Shown piece after piece: positions 1 to 10,867 of a stretch of DNA of 64,000 nucleotides. Position numbers and translations under genes: made by a program. Source of the stretch: Halichondria panicea. Taxonomy: Eukaryota > Porifera > Demospongiae > Suberitida > Halichondriidae. The stretch is from assembly GCF_963675165.1 (NCBI RefSeq), contig NC_087378.1, forward strand, positions 1,729,525-1,793,524. The letters are read 5' to 3'. Each line of letters begins with the position of its first letter. The stretch's first letter is position 1. Under the pieces are notes generated by a model, which worked only from the letters and a program-made list of their open reading frames with translations, did not search any database and had not been told where the DNA came from.

Positions 1-1
1 A

Positions 2-3000
2 GTGCTGGCAGTGGGAGTTGACAATCTCTTCATCATTGTACACTCCTATGAGGTGAGCACTCACGCACACCTGTTAGGACCGTGGTTTCACATCTTAATT
101 CTACGGGTTTTAAGTGCGTTCTTTGTGGGTGAAATTTCGGCTTCCATAATTACTGTACTTATGCCATAATTAAGTTTGCGAAAGTAGTTTTATACTGCAG
201 GTGTCTCAATGATTACTTTAAGTAGTGGACTGTGGGCACTATGTCCTGTGAAGACACAATTCGATATGAGAGACAATTAACTGGTCAATTGTATAGCTCA
301 ACAACAAATTAATTGTCAATTCAAAACTGGCATGTAGGACATACATATATAGCTAAGCCTAATGTGTTCACCTACTATTTTTATAACGTATACACTTATA
401 ACCTATTAGCGGCAAACTAAGAAGTTCTCCAAGCTCTTTGATGGTGATCTGTCCTTGGTGCCAGTGCCTGAGCTGATAGGACGTGCCCTCGGTGAAGTGG
501 CTCCTAGCCTGCTCCTCACCTCACTCTCAGAGACAGCCGCTTTTCTCCTGGGAGGCATCTCTACCATGCCCGCTGTCAGATCTTTTTCTTTCTATGCTGG
601 GGTTGCCGTGTTCTTCAACTTTATGTTGCAGGTGAGTAATGTGGTAAAGATCGTTTAATATTTGGCTGAAAAGTAGTAGATATCATTCGGTAATGGTCAT
701 CAATTTTAGAAAATGTATTCTAGTAGCTTTGGGTAAAGGGTCATACATTTTAGAATATGGACTTATGATTATAAGTAGTAAGCAAAATTCTGTATCACAT
801 TTGGTAAAGGGTCAGAGTTTTTAAACATGCTTTTCAAGTACCTAAATGTCTCAACGATTACTTTAAGTAGTGGACTGTGGGCACTATGTCCTGTGAAGAC
901 ACAATTCGATATGAGAGACAATTAACTGGTTAATAATACCATGTACAGTATACATGTAGTTCAACCATAAAATATAAATCTTCTTGCTAGTGATAATGTT
1001 TCAATTATTGTGCAGGTGACGATATTTGTCTCTGTTGTGGCTCTGGATGCAAAAAGGCAGTTGGTGAGTAGATTCTTGTCTGACTCAGTGTTTCAACCCA
1101 GTGGCTTGGTATGCCTGTGCTGTGTAATTACCCAACTATTCCTATCACAGGCCAATCGGTTTGACATTCTCTTCTGTCTGAAATTGAAGGGCAAGTACAA
1201 CCCCAACGCTGGCGTGGATATCCTCCATTTTATCATGAAGTGGTTTGCTAAGTTCATCCTCTACCCTATTGTGCGGCCATTTGTTCTGCTCATCTTTGGA
1301 GCCACTACTGTCTTGTCTCTTATCTCCCTCCTCCACCTGGACATCGGCCTTGACCAGAAACTTGCTTTTCCCAAGGTGTGTGTGTGATGTGTGTAGGGAG
1401 TGTGCGTGGTGGGTGTGGTGGGTGAGCGAGTGTGCGTGTGCGTGCGTGTGTGTGTGTGCGTGAGTGTGTGTGTATTGTGTGTGTGTGCGTGATGTGTGAC
1501 TATGACTAGATTTGTTTTTTTAGGAGAAATTGGTTGTACATTCATTATGTGCGCAGTTCGTCTATTGCAGCTATATACATACTTCACTTGTTCACTGTCG
1601 TATTAATTGTCTGTTTACATAATTTGTCAATTACGTGTACCTCAGTTTGTTTAGGGAGTCTATAACTAAGGGTTACGTAAACTTTACATACTCTCCGTAC
1701 ACAACCAATTCCATAGCAACCAGCATGACCTATATCTCTATTTCCGTCTACAGGACTCCTACCTCATCACATACTTCAACGACATGGAGTCGTATCTACA
1801 CACCGGCTCACCTGTTTACTTTGTCATCAAGGACACGGTGGATTACAGCCGCCAAGACGTTCAGGACAAGATATGCTCTCAGGCTGGCTGCTCAAAGGAC
1901 TCGCTCGGCACACAAGTCAGCGTCTACTCTGAAGCACCTGATTTGTAAGTGAGGTTAATACCACAAGGGAATGTGCATGGTACATGTATTATTTTAATGG
2001 GTCACATTCTTATACAAAAATATTCTTTTGATTTTTGGCATGTTTTACTGTCGTATAAGGCTAGGACTATGGACTAACAGAGGTCTTGTGAGGCTAATAC
2101 CACAAGGGAATGTGCGTGTGCTGTGCGCTAACTAATGACTCGCATTAAATAAATGTAAAATATGCTTTTAATCTCAATTTTTGGCATGTTTTACTGGTGT
2201 TTAATGCTAGGAAGAACAAGACGTCTTGTGAGGGCTATTACCACTAATGCATAACCTATGTTAGTTAATAGCTCACGTTAGTATTAATGTAAAATATGCT
2301 TTTGATCTCGATTTTTGGCATGTTTTAATTACTGGCGTATAACGCTAGGACTTAGGAATTTCTAGGAAGAACAAAAGGTCTTGTGAGGCCTATTACCACT
2401 ATGACTATGACTATGACATGGCTGTGTTAATTAATAGCTTGCCTTAGTATTAATGTAAAATATGCTTTTGATCTCAATTTTTGACGTTGTTATAGGCTAT
2501 AGGGAGGGAGTATCTTATATAAGCTTAGGTTACAAACATGGAATAACGTCAAGGAATTTCTAGGAGGAAAAAGGTTTTGTGGTGGATCACATGCATGGTG
2601 TCATAATGATGTGTTGTACATAGTCATGGGTTATGTTATGCACTCAAGTGATGGTATTACCGGTATGTAACAGTAGAGCTACTATACGCATGAGTTTAAG
2701 TTGCGACTGATGCTGTTAAATATAAGTTTGTGTGTGCTAATTAATTGCCAATAAATATCCTGCACAGCACACATCTTCCCTGATACACACTCCTACAATT
2801 TCCTCTGTTCCTAGCAAATTGTGCATGCCCTTCCTCTGTCCAACATCAACAAACATACATGCACTAGAACTAGGGCCATCCCTCGAGAAACAGAGTAGTG
2901 TAAACCAATTCACTTTTCATTTAATACAGTGTATATTTATACACTCTAAGTCTTGGAAGCCCCAATGATTTTCAAAGGACATACTTTTGCCTAAGCAGCA

Positions 3001-4919
3001 GACAATGGTATACATGTTCGTGTTTTATACTTTAACCCATCCCTGCTCTTATCACTCTGTTCTCTCCCCTCCTCAGGACACGAATAGCAGAGCCTGGCAT
3101 GCTTTGGCTGGACACCTACTTCCAGTGGCTATCTCCCGACGGCAATTGCTGTGGTATAACCAACAATACGAACGACTACTGCAAGAACCCTGGCACCGGA
3201 AATTGCACCAAATGTCCAATTTCTAACTACAAGGACAATCGGCCGTCCTCAAAAGATTTCAAGAAGTACATACACTGGTGGCTGAATTCCAACCCTGGTA
3301 CTACATGTCCAGCGGGAGGACATGCAGCTTTTTATAGTGCAGTCAAATTCGACGCAGACAATACCACTATCACCTGTAAGTGTTGTTTTTTGGTGACTCC
3401 TAACTCGCACTAATAATAGATTGTGTATACTAAAAGGTATCTTAGCTGTTGTTGTGACCGTGTGGTATGTGCACTGTTATCATTAATTGTGTTGACATTT
3501 TAGATTTCATCGCAATACAGCTAGAAGCGTACAGTATTTGTGTAGCGTACAGTGACCGACTGTTTATTTGACTCCCTCGGCTTCAAGGCCATACCTACTC
3601 GACACTAGTGTTATTTGCGTCAGTGAACTGTTGATTGGAATTAGCATTTCAAGCTGCTCTGAAATTCATTTGCATGCCTCAGGACATTTGAGCTATGAAT
3701 GACCTCACTTTACATCACAGAGATCTGTATTTCACTTTTGTCACTAATCAGATTGATTGTCAATTTAAATTGCACAAAGACTTTTTTAACTGTTTTTCAT
3801 TCTATGATGTACTTTGTAGATATGCATACTCGCCCATTTCACTTACCAATACATATAAGGAGTGACCACACGTGATTACGCTTTGTTCCCTCCCACCCAG
3901 CCTCGTACGTGATGACATACCACACTGTGCTCAAGTCATCGGACCAATATGTTGATGCCATATTTTGGGCGCGAAGGCTCTCTGACAATGTCACTCAGTC
4001 CCTCAACATCACCGTGTTCCCGTACAGTGTCTTCTATGTATTCTATGAACAGTACCTTCATGCTATACACGACATGGCCGTCAATCTTGGAGCTTCCTTA
4101 GGTAAGTTACGTTCCCTTCTGTTAATTGTTGCCCTCCTGTTATTCAACCTGCTTAAAACATACACTGTATTTGGTGTGGAACTTATAGAGAAATCAAAAC
4201 AGATTGCTCTGTTTAAATAGTGAGCAATAGCCCATTAATTCCCTGGGGGGGAGTGTAGGCAGGTGTTGTTGTTATTACTCTGTGTGTGTCTGTACGCTAA
4301 GGTAACAACACAGCTGCACATGACTTGGATATGAGGCACTTTAAAACTATGTGATATTATAGCTGATCAGATGGATGTAAAATATCTAGTATGACATTCG
4401 AGACCTATAGTGTGTAGACTATCCCTTTCTGCCATTGTTGTTTCTTATTGGATTTTTTAATAAGACGAACCCTGATCTTACATCCTGTATACAGTCAGCT
4501 CTTTCACGTTTATATTCCTTCCTTCTTAGGTGCTGTGTTTCTGGTGACTTTCCTGACAATGGGTTTCAATCTTTGGGCAGCCATCATCATCATGGTGTCT
4601 GTTGGGATGATCCTTATACACATGATTGGCTCTATGGCCGTGGCCGGAATTAGTGCTAACGCCATCTCCCTTGTCAACCTTGTCATGGTGAGAACTTATA
4701 CTGTCTGTGTGTATGGTGTTACATCACCGTGCATGCATTTAGTAGGAAGTGAGAGCTTCCAGCGGGTGCTTATTTTGTTATTAGAGCTAGTTAGGAATTT
4801 CCCACAACTTGTATATGGTTATCAGGAGACCCGGTAACCTGTGAGATGTAACAGCAGCATTCCATGTGTCTAATGCTCCCTAGAGAATGAGTGGAAAGAA
4901 AGTGTAGTTTGTAAGTGAG

Positions 4920-4975
<56 letters not shown>

Positions 4976-6078
4976 CTGCCTTGCCTAGCATGCCAGGAAC
5001 TTAGTTGCATGGTGATGGGTGGAGTGTGGAATGTGTGGGTTGCTTGTGAAGGGACAGTCATGAAAGCAACTGTTACAAAACATCCTGTTAATCAATAGCT
5101 CTCAATGGTGCAAACTTTATTGTTGAGTTGAAAGCATACGGTGATTACAACTGTCAAGTGTAGTTTACATACTCTCTTTCCTCCCTATCTCTCCACACAG
5201 ACGGTCGGTATCTCAGTCGAGTTTTGCTCTCACATGGTTCGCTGGTTCACCTCCTGCCCTCTACCCTCTCGCTATCTGAGGGCCAAATCTGCTCTGTCTC
5301 ATATGGGCGCCTCCGTTGTAAGTGGAATTACCGTCACCAAGTTCCTGGGTGTCTTTGTGCTCCTTTTTGCCAAGTCACAGCTCTTTGAGATCTACTACTT
5401 CAGGATGTACATGTTCATGCTGCTCTGGGGAGCACTGACAGGACTAGTGTTCCTGCCTGTCTTGCTCAGTTTTGTTGGTGAGTCTAGAGTATGTGCTCTG
5501 TCTACTTGTACAATGAACTTTGCATGCTTATAATTATGTGTAATTTCACGATTATTAACATGAAGGTGTAGGCCTACACTAAGTACAGTGTATGTAATTT
5601 ATGGTTTCTTGATTGTTTTGGTAAACTGTATAACCTGTAAGTAATGACTAGTGTGCGTGGGTAAGTATTTCGAGAAATTGATTCTAAATTCCAATACCCT
5701 TACTCTTGTGTTACTTGTTACTCACATTACTTGGTTACGTGCTCTCTATTTACAGGTCCTCCCTACTATCCTGTCAAGGACATTCCATCGCCGTATGACC
5801 ATTTAATTGTGCCAACTCAGCCACCAAAAGACGACAAAGGGCTCTTTCTTCCCAAAGAGAAGCCGAGCCAACCCCCTGTGTCTCCGCCCACCCAGTACAC
5901 AAGTCAGTACCCCACCCTCCCCACTGTGAATGACGTTGAAGAACGATTGAACAATGGACAGCAGCAGCAGCAGCAGGAGTACCCAGCACCAACTTACCCC
6001 GGACAAAATGAGTACCAGAAGAGGGGCCTACCCTACAATAACTCAGCTGATGAGACTACAAAACTGATTAATCACTAG
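2..6078 (+). CDS. NPC1: NPC intracellular cholesterol transporter 1, 3' part (ten exons, 5' end outside window)
   Basis: Exons read by eye: 2-52, 410-631, 1016-1063, 1151-1375, 1754-1944, 3077-3375, 3901-4101, 4530-4687, 5201-5477, 5756-6078. Phases agree throughout and give 664 residues plus stop. NPC1 is a late-endosome/lysosome membrane protein that exports LDL-derived cholesterol. The first exon ([10 protein letters not shown]) lies in the sterol-sensing domain and the second continues it ([19 protein letters not shown]). Exons 5-7 form the cysteine-rich third lumenal domain ([34 protein letters not shown]). Exons 8-9 form the last membrane bundle ([32 protein letters not shown]). The last exon adds a Pro/Gln-rich cytosolic tail, longer than I would expect for the family, with a PPYY motif, six CAG codons (5959-5976) and a final [14 protein letters not shown] fits the [DE]xxxL[LI] lysosomal sorting signal, in the same place as the dileucine in vertebrate NPC1. 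NPC1L1 and Patched are less likely given the third lumenal domain and tail. Confidence 0.93.
202..285 (+). repeat. Intronic direct repeat, copy 1
   Basis: An 84-bp block in NPC1 intron 1 (starts TGTCTCAATGATTACTTT, ends AATTAACTGGT) recurs at 847-930 in intron 2 with about one mismatch. The two copies flank the exon at 410-631. This suggests a recent local duplication or a short dispersed repeat; no coding content seen. Confidence 0.85.
847..930 (+). repeat. Intronic direct repeat, copy 2
   Basis: Near-identical partner of 202-285, same orientation, in the next NPC1 intron. Confidence 0.85.
1376..1500 (+). repeat. Degenerate GT microsatellite
   Basis: GT-rich run starting at the splice donor after the exon ending at 1375. 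It is interrupted by GC and GA units. The long antisense reading frame across it is low-complexity and not a gene. Confidence 0.85.
1946..2575 (+). repeat. About four degenerate tandem units of ~140 bp in an NPC1 intron
   Basis: The intron 1945-3076 holds repeated blocks with the same order of motifs: GTGAGG...TACCACAAGG, then TTTTGATTTTTGGCATG, then GTATAAGGCTAGGACT. Units begin near 1950, 2088, 2227 and 2376. Divergence is moderate and no coding signal is present. The rest of the intron (2580-3070) shows nothing recognisable. Confidence 0.7.
4921..4974 (+). repeat. GT microsatellite
   Basis: About 27 uninterrupted GT units in the NPC1 intron 4688-5200. Antisense CA-frame peptides across it are artefacts. 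Confidence 0.95.
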
Positions 6079-6543
6079 ACTGGACATTTGTTTTATAGAA
6101 GAGCGTATCTGTGATACATTACATCTACTATATACGTGTGTGTGTTTAAATTATTAATTGATATATAATGTTCATTACTCTGTCACAACTGCAACAATGC
6201 AACTGATTTGGGCTGCTTTTGAAAACAATAATATCCTTGTTATTCTCTTGTGTAGATCTATACATAATTCAATGCAGTGTATGAAACGGTAAGATCAACC
6301 TTCAGTCATGGCACCCAAAGTGGAAACCATTCATGTGCTGCATGTAATGTCTGTGTAAAAGGGGATGGCCAGGGAGGATGCCAAAGGAAGTGAAGGCATG
6401 AAAAAGCAGTCTACCATATTGTACAAGGTCATGGCTGAATACTGCTATATGCATGACCCTGTCTATACTGGGATACAACAGTGCAAAATTGATGTGATGA
6501 CATCGACATCGTTCTGCACACTGTACAATATATATAGCTACAT

Positions 6544-6608
6544 CGAGTATATATAATACTACGCATACTGTCCTTTGACAAAGGACAGTTATGCGTAGTA
6601 TACTCGAA
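6544..6608. repeat. Hairpin (inverted repeat) downstream of NPC1
   Basis: Left arm ATACTACGCATACTGTCC pairs with the right arm GGACAGTTATGCGTAGTAT around a TTTGACAAA loop, with one bulged base. Outer CGAGTAT/ATACTCG extends the pairing. It lies about 470 bp past the NPC1 stop. Probably a tiny inverted-repeat element; a 3' structure of the transcript is possible but not shown. Confidence 0.8.
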
Positions 6609-6971
6609 ATATGCAAATTATACAAATTATACAAAGGCTTTGTATTGGCAATCATAATTTGTTCGCTGGTATTAAATCATCTCACGGATCCGAGTTCACC
6701 ATGTGACAGCACTCGAACATTTTTATTGGTATGTAATGTGATTAGTTAATGGTGTGCCTTAGATCTACATTCCAAAAATGTATCTTGGACTCAGCCCAAA
6801 ATGCCAGACGAGAAAAATTAAGTTTAGTAAAAGGGCATTTTAATTTCTTCATCACCAATGTTTTCCAAACAGTATAGTACGTGTACGTTTCGTACAGGGC
6901 CTTCTGGCAGGAACTCTGTCCAATGAACTGTGTCTGAGTGCACAGTGATACACCAAGTCACTTCCACCTAA

Positions 6972-7007
6972 CAGGAAGTGCACTTCCAGGTCTCCAGGCT
7001 ATAAGAG
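6972..7007 (+). promoter_or_regulatory. Core promoter of the first ankyrin gene: GGAA/TTCC palindrome plus TATA box
   Basis: CAGGAAGTGCACTTCCAGG (6972-6990) is a palindrome of two ETS-type GGAA cores. TATAAGAG follows at 7000-7007, 84 bp before the chosen ATG. The paralog at 9398 has the same arrangement (ACTTCCTG, then TATAAAAA), which supports a functional promoter. Factor identity is inference. Confidence 0.5.
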
Positions 7008-7090
7008 GTGGAGAAAACCTCAATAGCTCAAATTACTCAAAATATTTAATATTGATTTTCATGCAAGTACAAATAGCTTCACAAACAACT

Positions 7091-7765
7091 ATGTCTGCAG
7101 ATGTCCTCAGAAGACAGCAAAGCTCCATTGAATTGGATTTGACTTCTAGCCTAATGGATGACCTACAGCTAAGACACAGAGCAAAAGCTCTGGCCAGATC
7201 CAAGAGTCTACCTGTTCAAGTCTTGCAGACTAAAAGGAGAGCTAGCATTGACAGATTAAACAGAGACTTTAGGCTCAGTTTGCAGATACAGTTAACTGCA
7301 ACTCTCATGAGCTCACAGTCTGAAGATGAACCCAAAATCGAGAAGAGAAGCAGTTCAATAAAATTCGATCCAGCCATTGATATGCAAGTTGCAGTAACTA
7401 ATGGAGACGAAGACGAAATGAAACAACTGATTTTAGAGCATGGGATAGATATCATTGATCGAAAAGAGCCTACTGGTTTGCCTCCAGTAATGAGAGCAAT
7501 ATTTGAGGGAGAGCTAAGTTCTCTACAGCTTCTAATTGATTCTGGGGCTAATCTAATGGCACATGACCAGGAAAACTGGAACGTTCTGCACGTAGCAGCT
7601 GCCATGGACGATTTCGAGTCTACAGAAGTAATTATAGCATCCTTGTCACACAGAAACCTGTTACTTCTCCTGGAAGAAGAGAATGTAGGTGGACAAAAAC
7701 CAGTTGACCTTGCTGAAGACGAAGATATGATAAAGTTCCTTGAAGAAACACTGGTGGCTAACTAA
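7091..7765 (+). CDS. Small MYPT-like ankyrin protein, putative PP1 regulatory subunit (paralog 1)
   Basis: Single-exon frame, 224 residues from the ATG at 7091 (MSADVLRRQQSS). Upstream in-frame ATGs at 6938 and 7061 are disfavoured because the first lies before the TATA box and the paralog starts at the position matching 7091. The N-terminus is basic and serine-rich, with KRRAS, a basophilic-kinase type site. SSIKFDP then resembles the RVxF motif that docks protein phosphatase 1. Next come two to three ankyrin-like repeats (MQVAVTNGDEDEMKQLI, GLPPVMRAIFEGELSSLQLL, NWNVLHVAAAMDDFESTEVI), closing with PVDLAEDEDMIKFLEE. RVxF immediately before ankyrin repeats, and this closing segment, are as in PPP1R12/MYPT and PPP1R27. 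PP1 binding is inference from that layout. Close paralog at 9398-9997. Confidence 0.8.
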   Translation: MSADVLRRQQSSIELDLTSSLMDDLQLRHRAKALARSKSLPVQVLQTKRRASIDRLNRDFRLSLQIQLTATLMSSQSEDEPKIEKRSSSIKFDPAIDMQVAVTNGDEDEMKQLILEHGIDIIDRKEPTGLPPVMRAIFEGELSSLQLLIDSGANLMAHDQENWNVLHVAAAMDDFESTEVIIASLSHRNLLLLLEEENVGGQKPVDLAEDEDMIKFLEETLVAN

Positions 7766-9300
7766 GTTGACAGTTTTTGTGATATGTTTTTTGCTTAGCT
7801 ACTGCTACAATTCTGTTTTTAATTTTTGTTCATTAATTATTTTATATTGTGCAAACAAACTCATATTTCAGCTATTACTCAACTTCTGGTGCACTGAGAT
7901 ACTTGTACGAAATCCATACAAGGGATGAGCCTATAATCAGATATGTGGTGTCCTAGAAAATAACAACTTTAAGCTTAAAAAAACACAGCATGGGAGCCAA
8001 ATTGCACAAATGATGCACCCCATCGATTCACCCAGTTTGCCAAGTAACATAGAAACAAGCCTTTAGCACGCCTTACGGAGAGTACTAAACAATGTTTGCA
8101 CACATAAGTTGCTAGGGAACCCATGTAACTTGACCTATGCTATACAACTAGCTAATGCAGTGAACACCAATGCCAGTTTACTTAAGGCCTGTTGCACAAT
8201 CGCAATTATTATAATCAAATTCCTCTGGCATATAGCTGCACACACACTGCATGTGTTGAATCTATTTATACAATTTTATTGCAGTATATACACAAATACA
8301 CAGATGAATAACTGTTTTCAAGTCAAGTACACTGTGACTTCCAAAGAGGGAGCAACTGGTCAATAGATGTCTACTGTAGATGTAGTCCTTATAGTATGCA
8401 CATAATAACAAGATGCTCATAGAGCATTCACCCCGTACGTTGAGCTTCATTGCACACTGCACAGCGGCAAAACGAATACAATAACTTTTTATAATGACCA
8501 TAAATTATTATCATTACGGGGAATGATCGTGAATCTATAAAGCAACATAACAGTGTTTTTTATCGCCTTCCAAGATTGCCTACAAGTTTCCTATAGCCAA
8601 CTACTGTCTCATTAGCACTTTAAAGCAGTCCCATGAAAGTGTCTAGTTTGCTCAAACAGCTCATTTTTGTGTCCACACAAACACACACACCAACACACAC
8701 CAACACACACACTAATCACTCTACTCCTGCTGCGCGCTAAGTAATTAAATAATAGCTTTGAAATAAGTGAGTAAGTGTACAAAGAGATCTTTAGGTCTTT
8801 ATACAGTCTGTGTGAACATTGTTAATGTGATCATTCAAGTAATATTGCAGTCATAGTAACTCTTAGGAGAACAGAGAACGCAACTATACGAGGATATGGT
8901 TCAAAGAATTACAGGAAGAAATGCTCTTTGAAGTGTAATCCCTCAGAATGAGGGATGTTGGGATCCACAAATTAGAATATGATATGGCTAATGCTGCCAC
9001 TTAGGGGGGCAGTTAGCTTCAGGGTGGCTTCCTGAGCTGGCTACGACTGAAGGATATGGTCAATGAATTACTGTACATTTAGGTATACTAGAACCGACAA
9101 GCATAGTTACCTATACTAATTATTACCGCATAATGTATGATTACGCTTTGATGTTGGATGCAACACCTGTCATTCCACTATGCCAGATAACCTAGGTATA
9201 CTATGCTCCAAAGGTGGGCAGGCTGTAACCTAATAATAATTTATGACGTATAATGGTTACCATAGAGTTGGATCAAAGATATCATGGAATGTCTGACATC
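7766..9300. other. Spacer between the two ankyrin genes
   Basis: No coding sequence recognised on either strand. It includes an AT-rich 3' flank of the first gene and a short CA-rich stretch at 8681-8712 (ACACACACACCAACACAC). The rest is unremarkable. Confidence 0.6.
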
Positions 9301-9308
9301 ACAACCGA

Positions 9309-9334
9309 ACTTCCTGCCTATCAGTCTATAAAAA
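9309..9334 (+). promoter_or_regulatory. Core promoter of the second ankyrin gene: TTCC element plus TATA box
   Basis: ACTTCCTG at 9309-9316 and TATAAAAA at 9327-9334, 64 bp before the ATG at 9398. The order and spacing mirror those before the first paralog at 6972-7007. Confidence 0.55.
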
Positions 9335-9397
9335 ACCATACAGACACATGTGAAATAATTATACATTCAAAGCTGATAAATTCTCAGATTCTTCAAA

Positions 9398-9997
9398 ATG
9401 TCTACAACATCTGACACACGAACCAGGAGACTCAGCCAAGAGAGGCTTAACAAGAGGAGGATTAGCTTGCAAGTCCAATCGACTAATGACGCCTTGCATC
9501 TTGCACAGAGAACTAAGAAAGGAGTGCATTTTCCTCTCGGAGTGTTAATGCAGCTAGCAGTAACTAATGGAGACCAATCAGAAATCAAGCAGCTTGTTGA
9601 AGACTTCGGATATGAGACTCTGAATGTAAAAGAGCCCAGTGGACTAACTCCAGTCATGCGAGCTATTTTTGAGGGAGAGAGCGATGCTTTAAAGATGCTG
9701 ATTGATGCCGGTGCTGATATTTCGCTCTGTGACCCAGAAGACTGGAATGTACTACATGTTGCAGCTGCAATGGACGATTATGAAGCAGCTGAGCTGATAC
9801 TATGCAGCTACAAAGACACAGACAGCCTGGTGAACAGAGAGAATATGTTGGGAGAGAGGCCAATTGATCTTGCAGAGTCTCTTGAGATGGCAAGGCTCCT
9901 TCTTCATGCTAACTTGACTGGCGTTCGAAGAGAGTTGGAGTGTAAAGAAGAAGAAATATCGATTTCTATGCCGCAATTGAGAACGATTGTGCAGTAA
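9398..9997 (+). CDS. Small MYPT-like ankyrin protein, putative PP1 regulatory subunit (paralog 2)
   Basis: Single-exon frame of 199 residues, same orientation as and clearly paralogous to 7091-7765. The N-terminus carries RRLS and KRRIS, both basophilic-kinase type sites. KGVHF is an exact fit to the PP1-docking pattern [RK]x[VI]x[FW] and sits just before the ankyrin segment. Repeats follow: LMQLAVTNGDQSEIKQLV, GLTPVMRAIFEGESDAL, DWNVLHVAAAMDDYEAAEL. The MYPT-like closing segment is RPIDLAESLEMARLLL. A C-terminal extension (ELECKEEEISISMPQLR) is absent from paralog 1. The role as a phosphatase-targeting subunit is inferred from motif order, and no other MYPT region (myosin-binding or leucine zipper) is present. 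Confidence 0.83.
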   Translation: MSTTSDTRTRRLSQERLNKRRISLQVQSTNDALHLAQRTKKGVHFPLGVLMQLAVTNGDQSEIKQLVEDFGYETLNVKEPSGLTPVMRAIFEGESDALKMLIDAGADISLCDPEDWNVLHVAAAMDDYEAAELILCSYKDTDSLVNRENMLGERPIDLAESLEMARLLLHANLTGVRRELECKEEEISISMPQLRTIVQ

Positions 9998-10867
9998 TCC
10001 AGCTAGTGAGAGCCTGTATGCTATAAAAAAACACCAGCCATTGGACAGTTTCATTAAAAGCAACACACGATACAGCTCATTATACTACAGTTTGCAGCGA
10101 CTAAGAATTACGCACGACTAACAGAGTTTCTATGTCAGCATCATTCAGTACAAACAGAGATCAGAGATAAGAATGGCTTACAGGCAGCAGTGTACTACAA
10201 CAACATTGCTAATTCTACTCAGTCACAATGCAAACACTGAAGCAGCTACAAGCTCACTAAAAAACTCGGTGATCTAACTGAACTGATAGCATCAATACTT
10301 AGCTCAAAACTTTTTTCATCTTACTGCTGCTTTAATACAAACCTCCAACAATGTTTACGTATAAATTTGGGTGATGGTAGCACTATCCTCTGTAGAGTAT
10401 GGTGTCCCTTTATATCGCTTGGGAGGTTCGACACTGCATGTGTATAAACAAAGGGGTTATATACATGTAGCAGCGTATGGCAATTGGGAAACTCGTCACC
10501 TACTGCACCCAGGTGTATATCAATGAACATCACAACAATGCATGCAGCTTACTTACAAGTGAGGCTGTCACCACTAACTTGCTTGGTAGATCTACACATG
10601 CGCATAATTATACCCAAATTCGAATTAGTCTCATAAATTAGCCGCCCTTTTTTTCCCATGAAACTAATTCGAGGCCAAGATTATTAACCTTACAGTTGCA
10701 GCTCTGAATCCTTTTTTATTGTTATGTGGGTTAGCTTAGGATAAAGTAGCGATGCAAAAAGAGCGTAAAATAAATTTGGGTCACATACATATACAAAAAT
10801 AAAACAAAAACCGAATGACACTATTAGTAATGCATTAAAACATCAGTACATCACGGGGTGCACTCTA
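9998..10867. other. Intergenic stretch, mostly uninformative
   Basis: No gene recognised. Around 10617-10673 is an imperfect hairpin (AATTAGTCTCATAAATTAGC... facing ATGAAACTAATTCG) that is a relic of the TAGTCTCATGAATCAGCC element seen intact at 20371-20542. The convergent genes end at 9997 (+) and 10868 (-). Confidence 0.5.

Noticed and set aside
1261..1587. 108-residue minus frame rich in His-Thr
   Set aside because: It is the translation of the CA/GT microsatellite plus the antisense of an NPC1 exon.
4791..5061. Minus-strand frames over the GT repeat
   Set aside because: Low-complexity HT repeats produced by the microsatellite.
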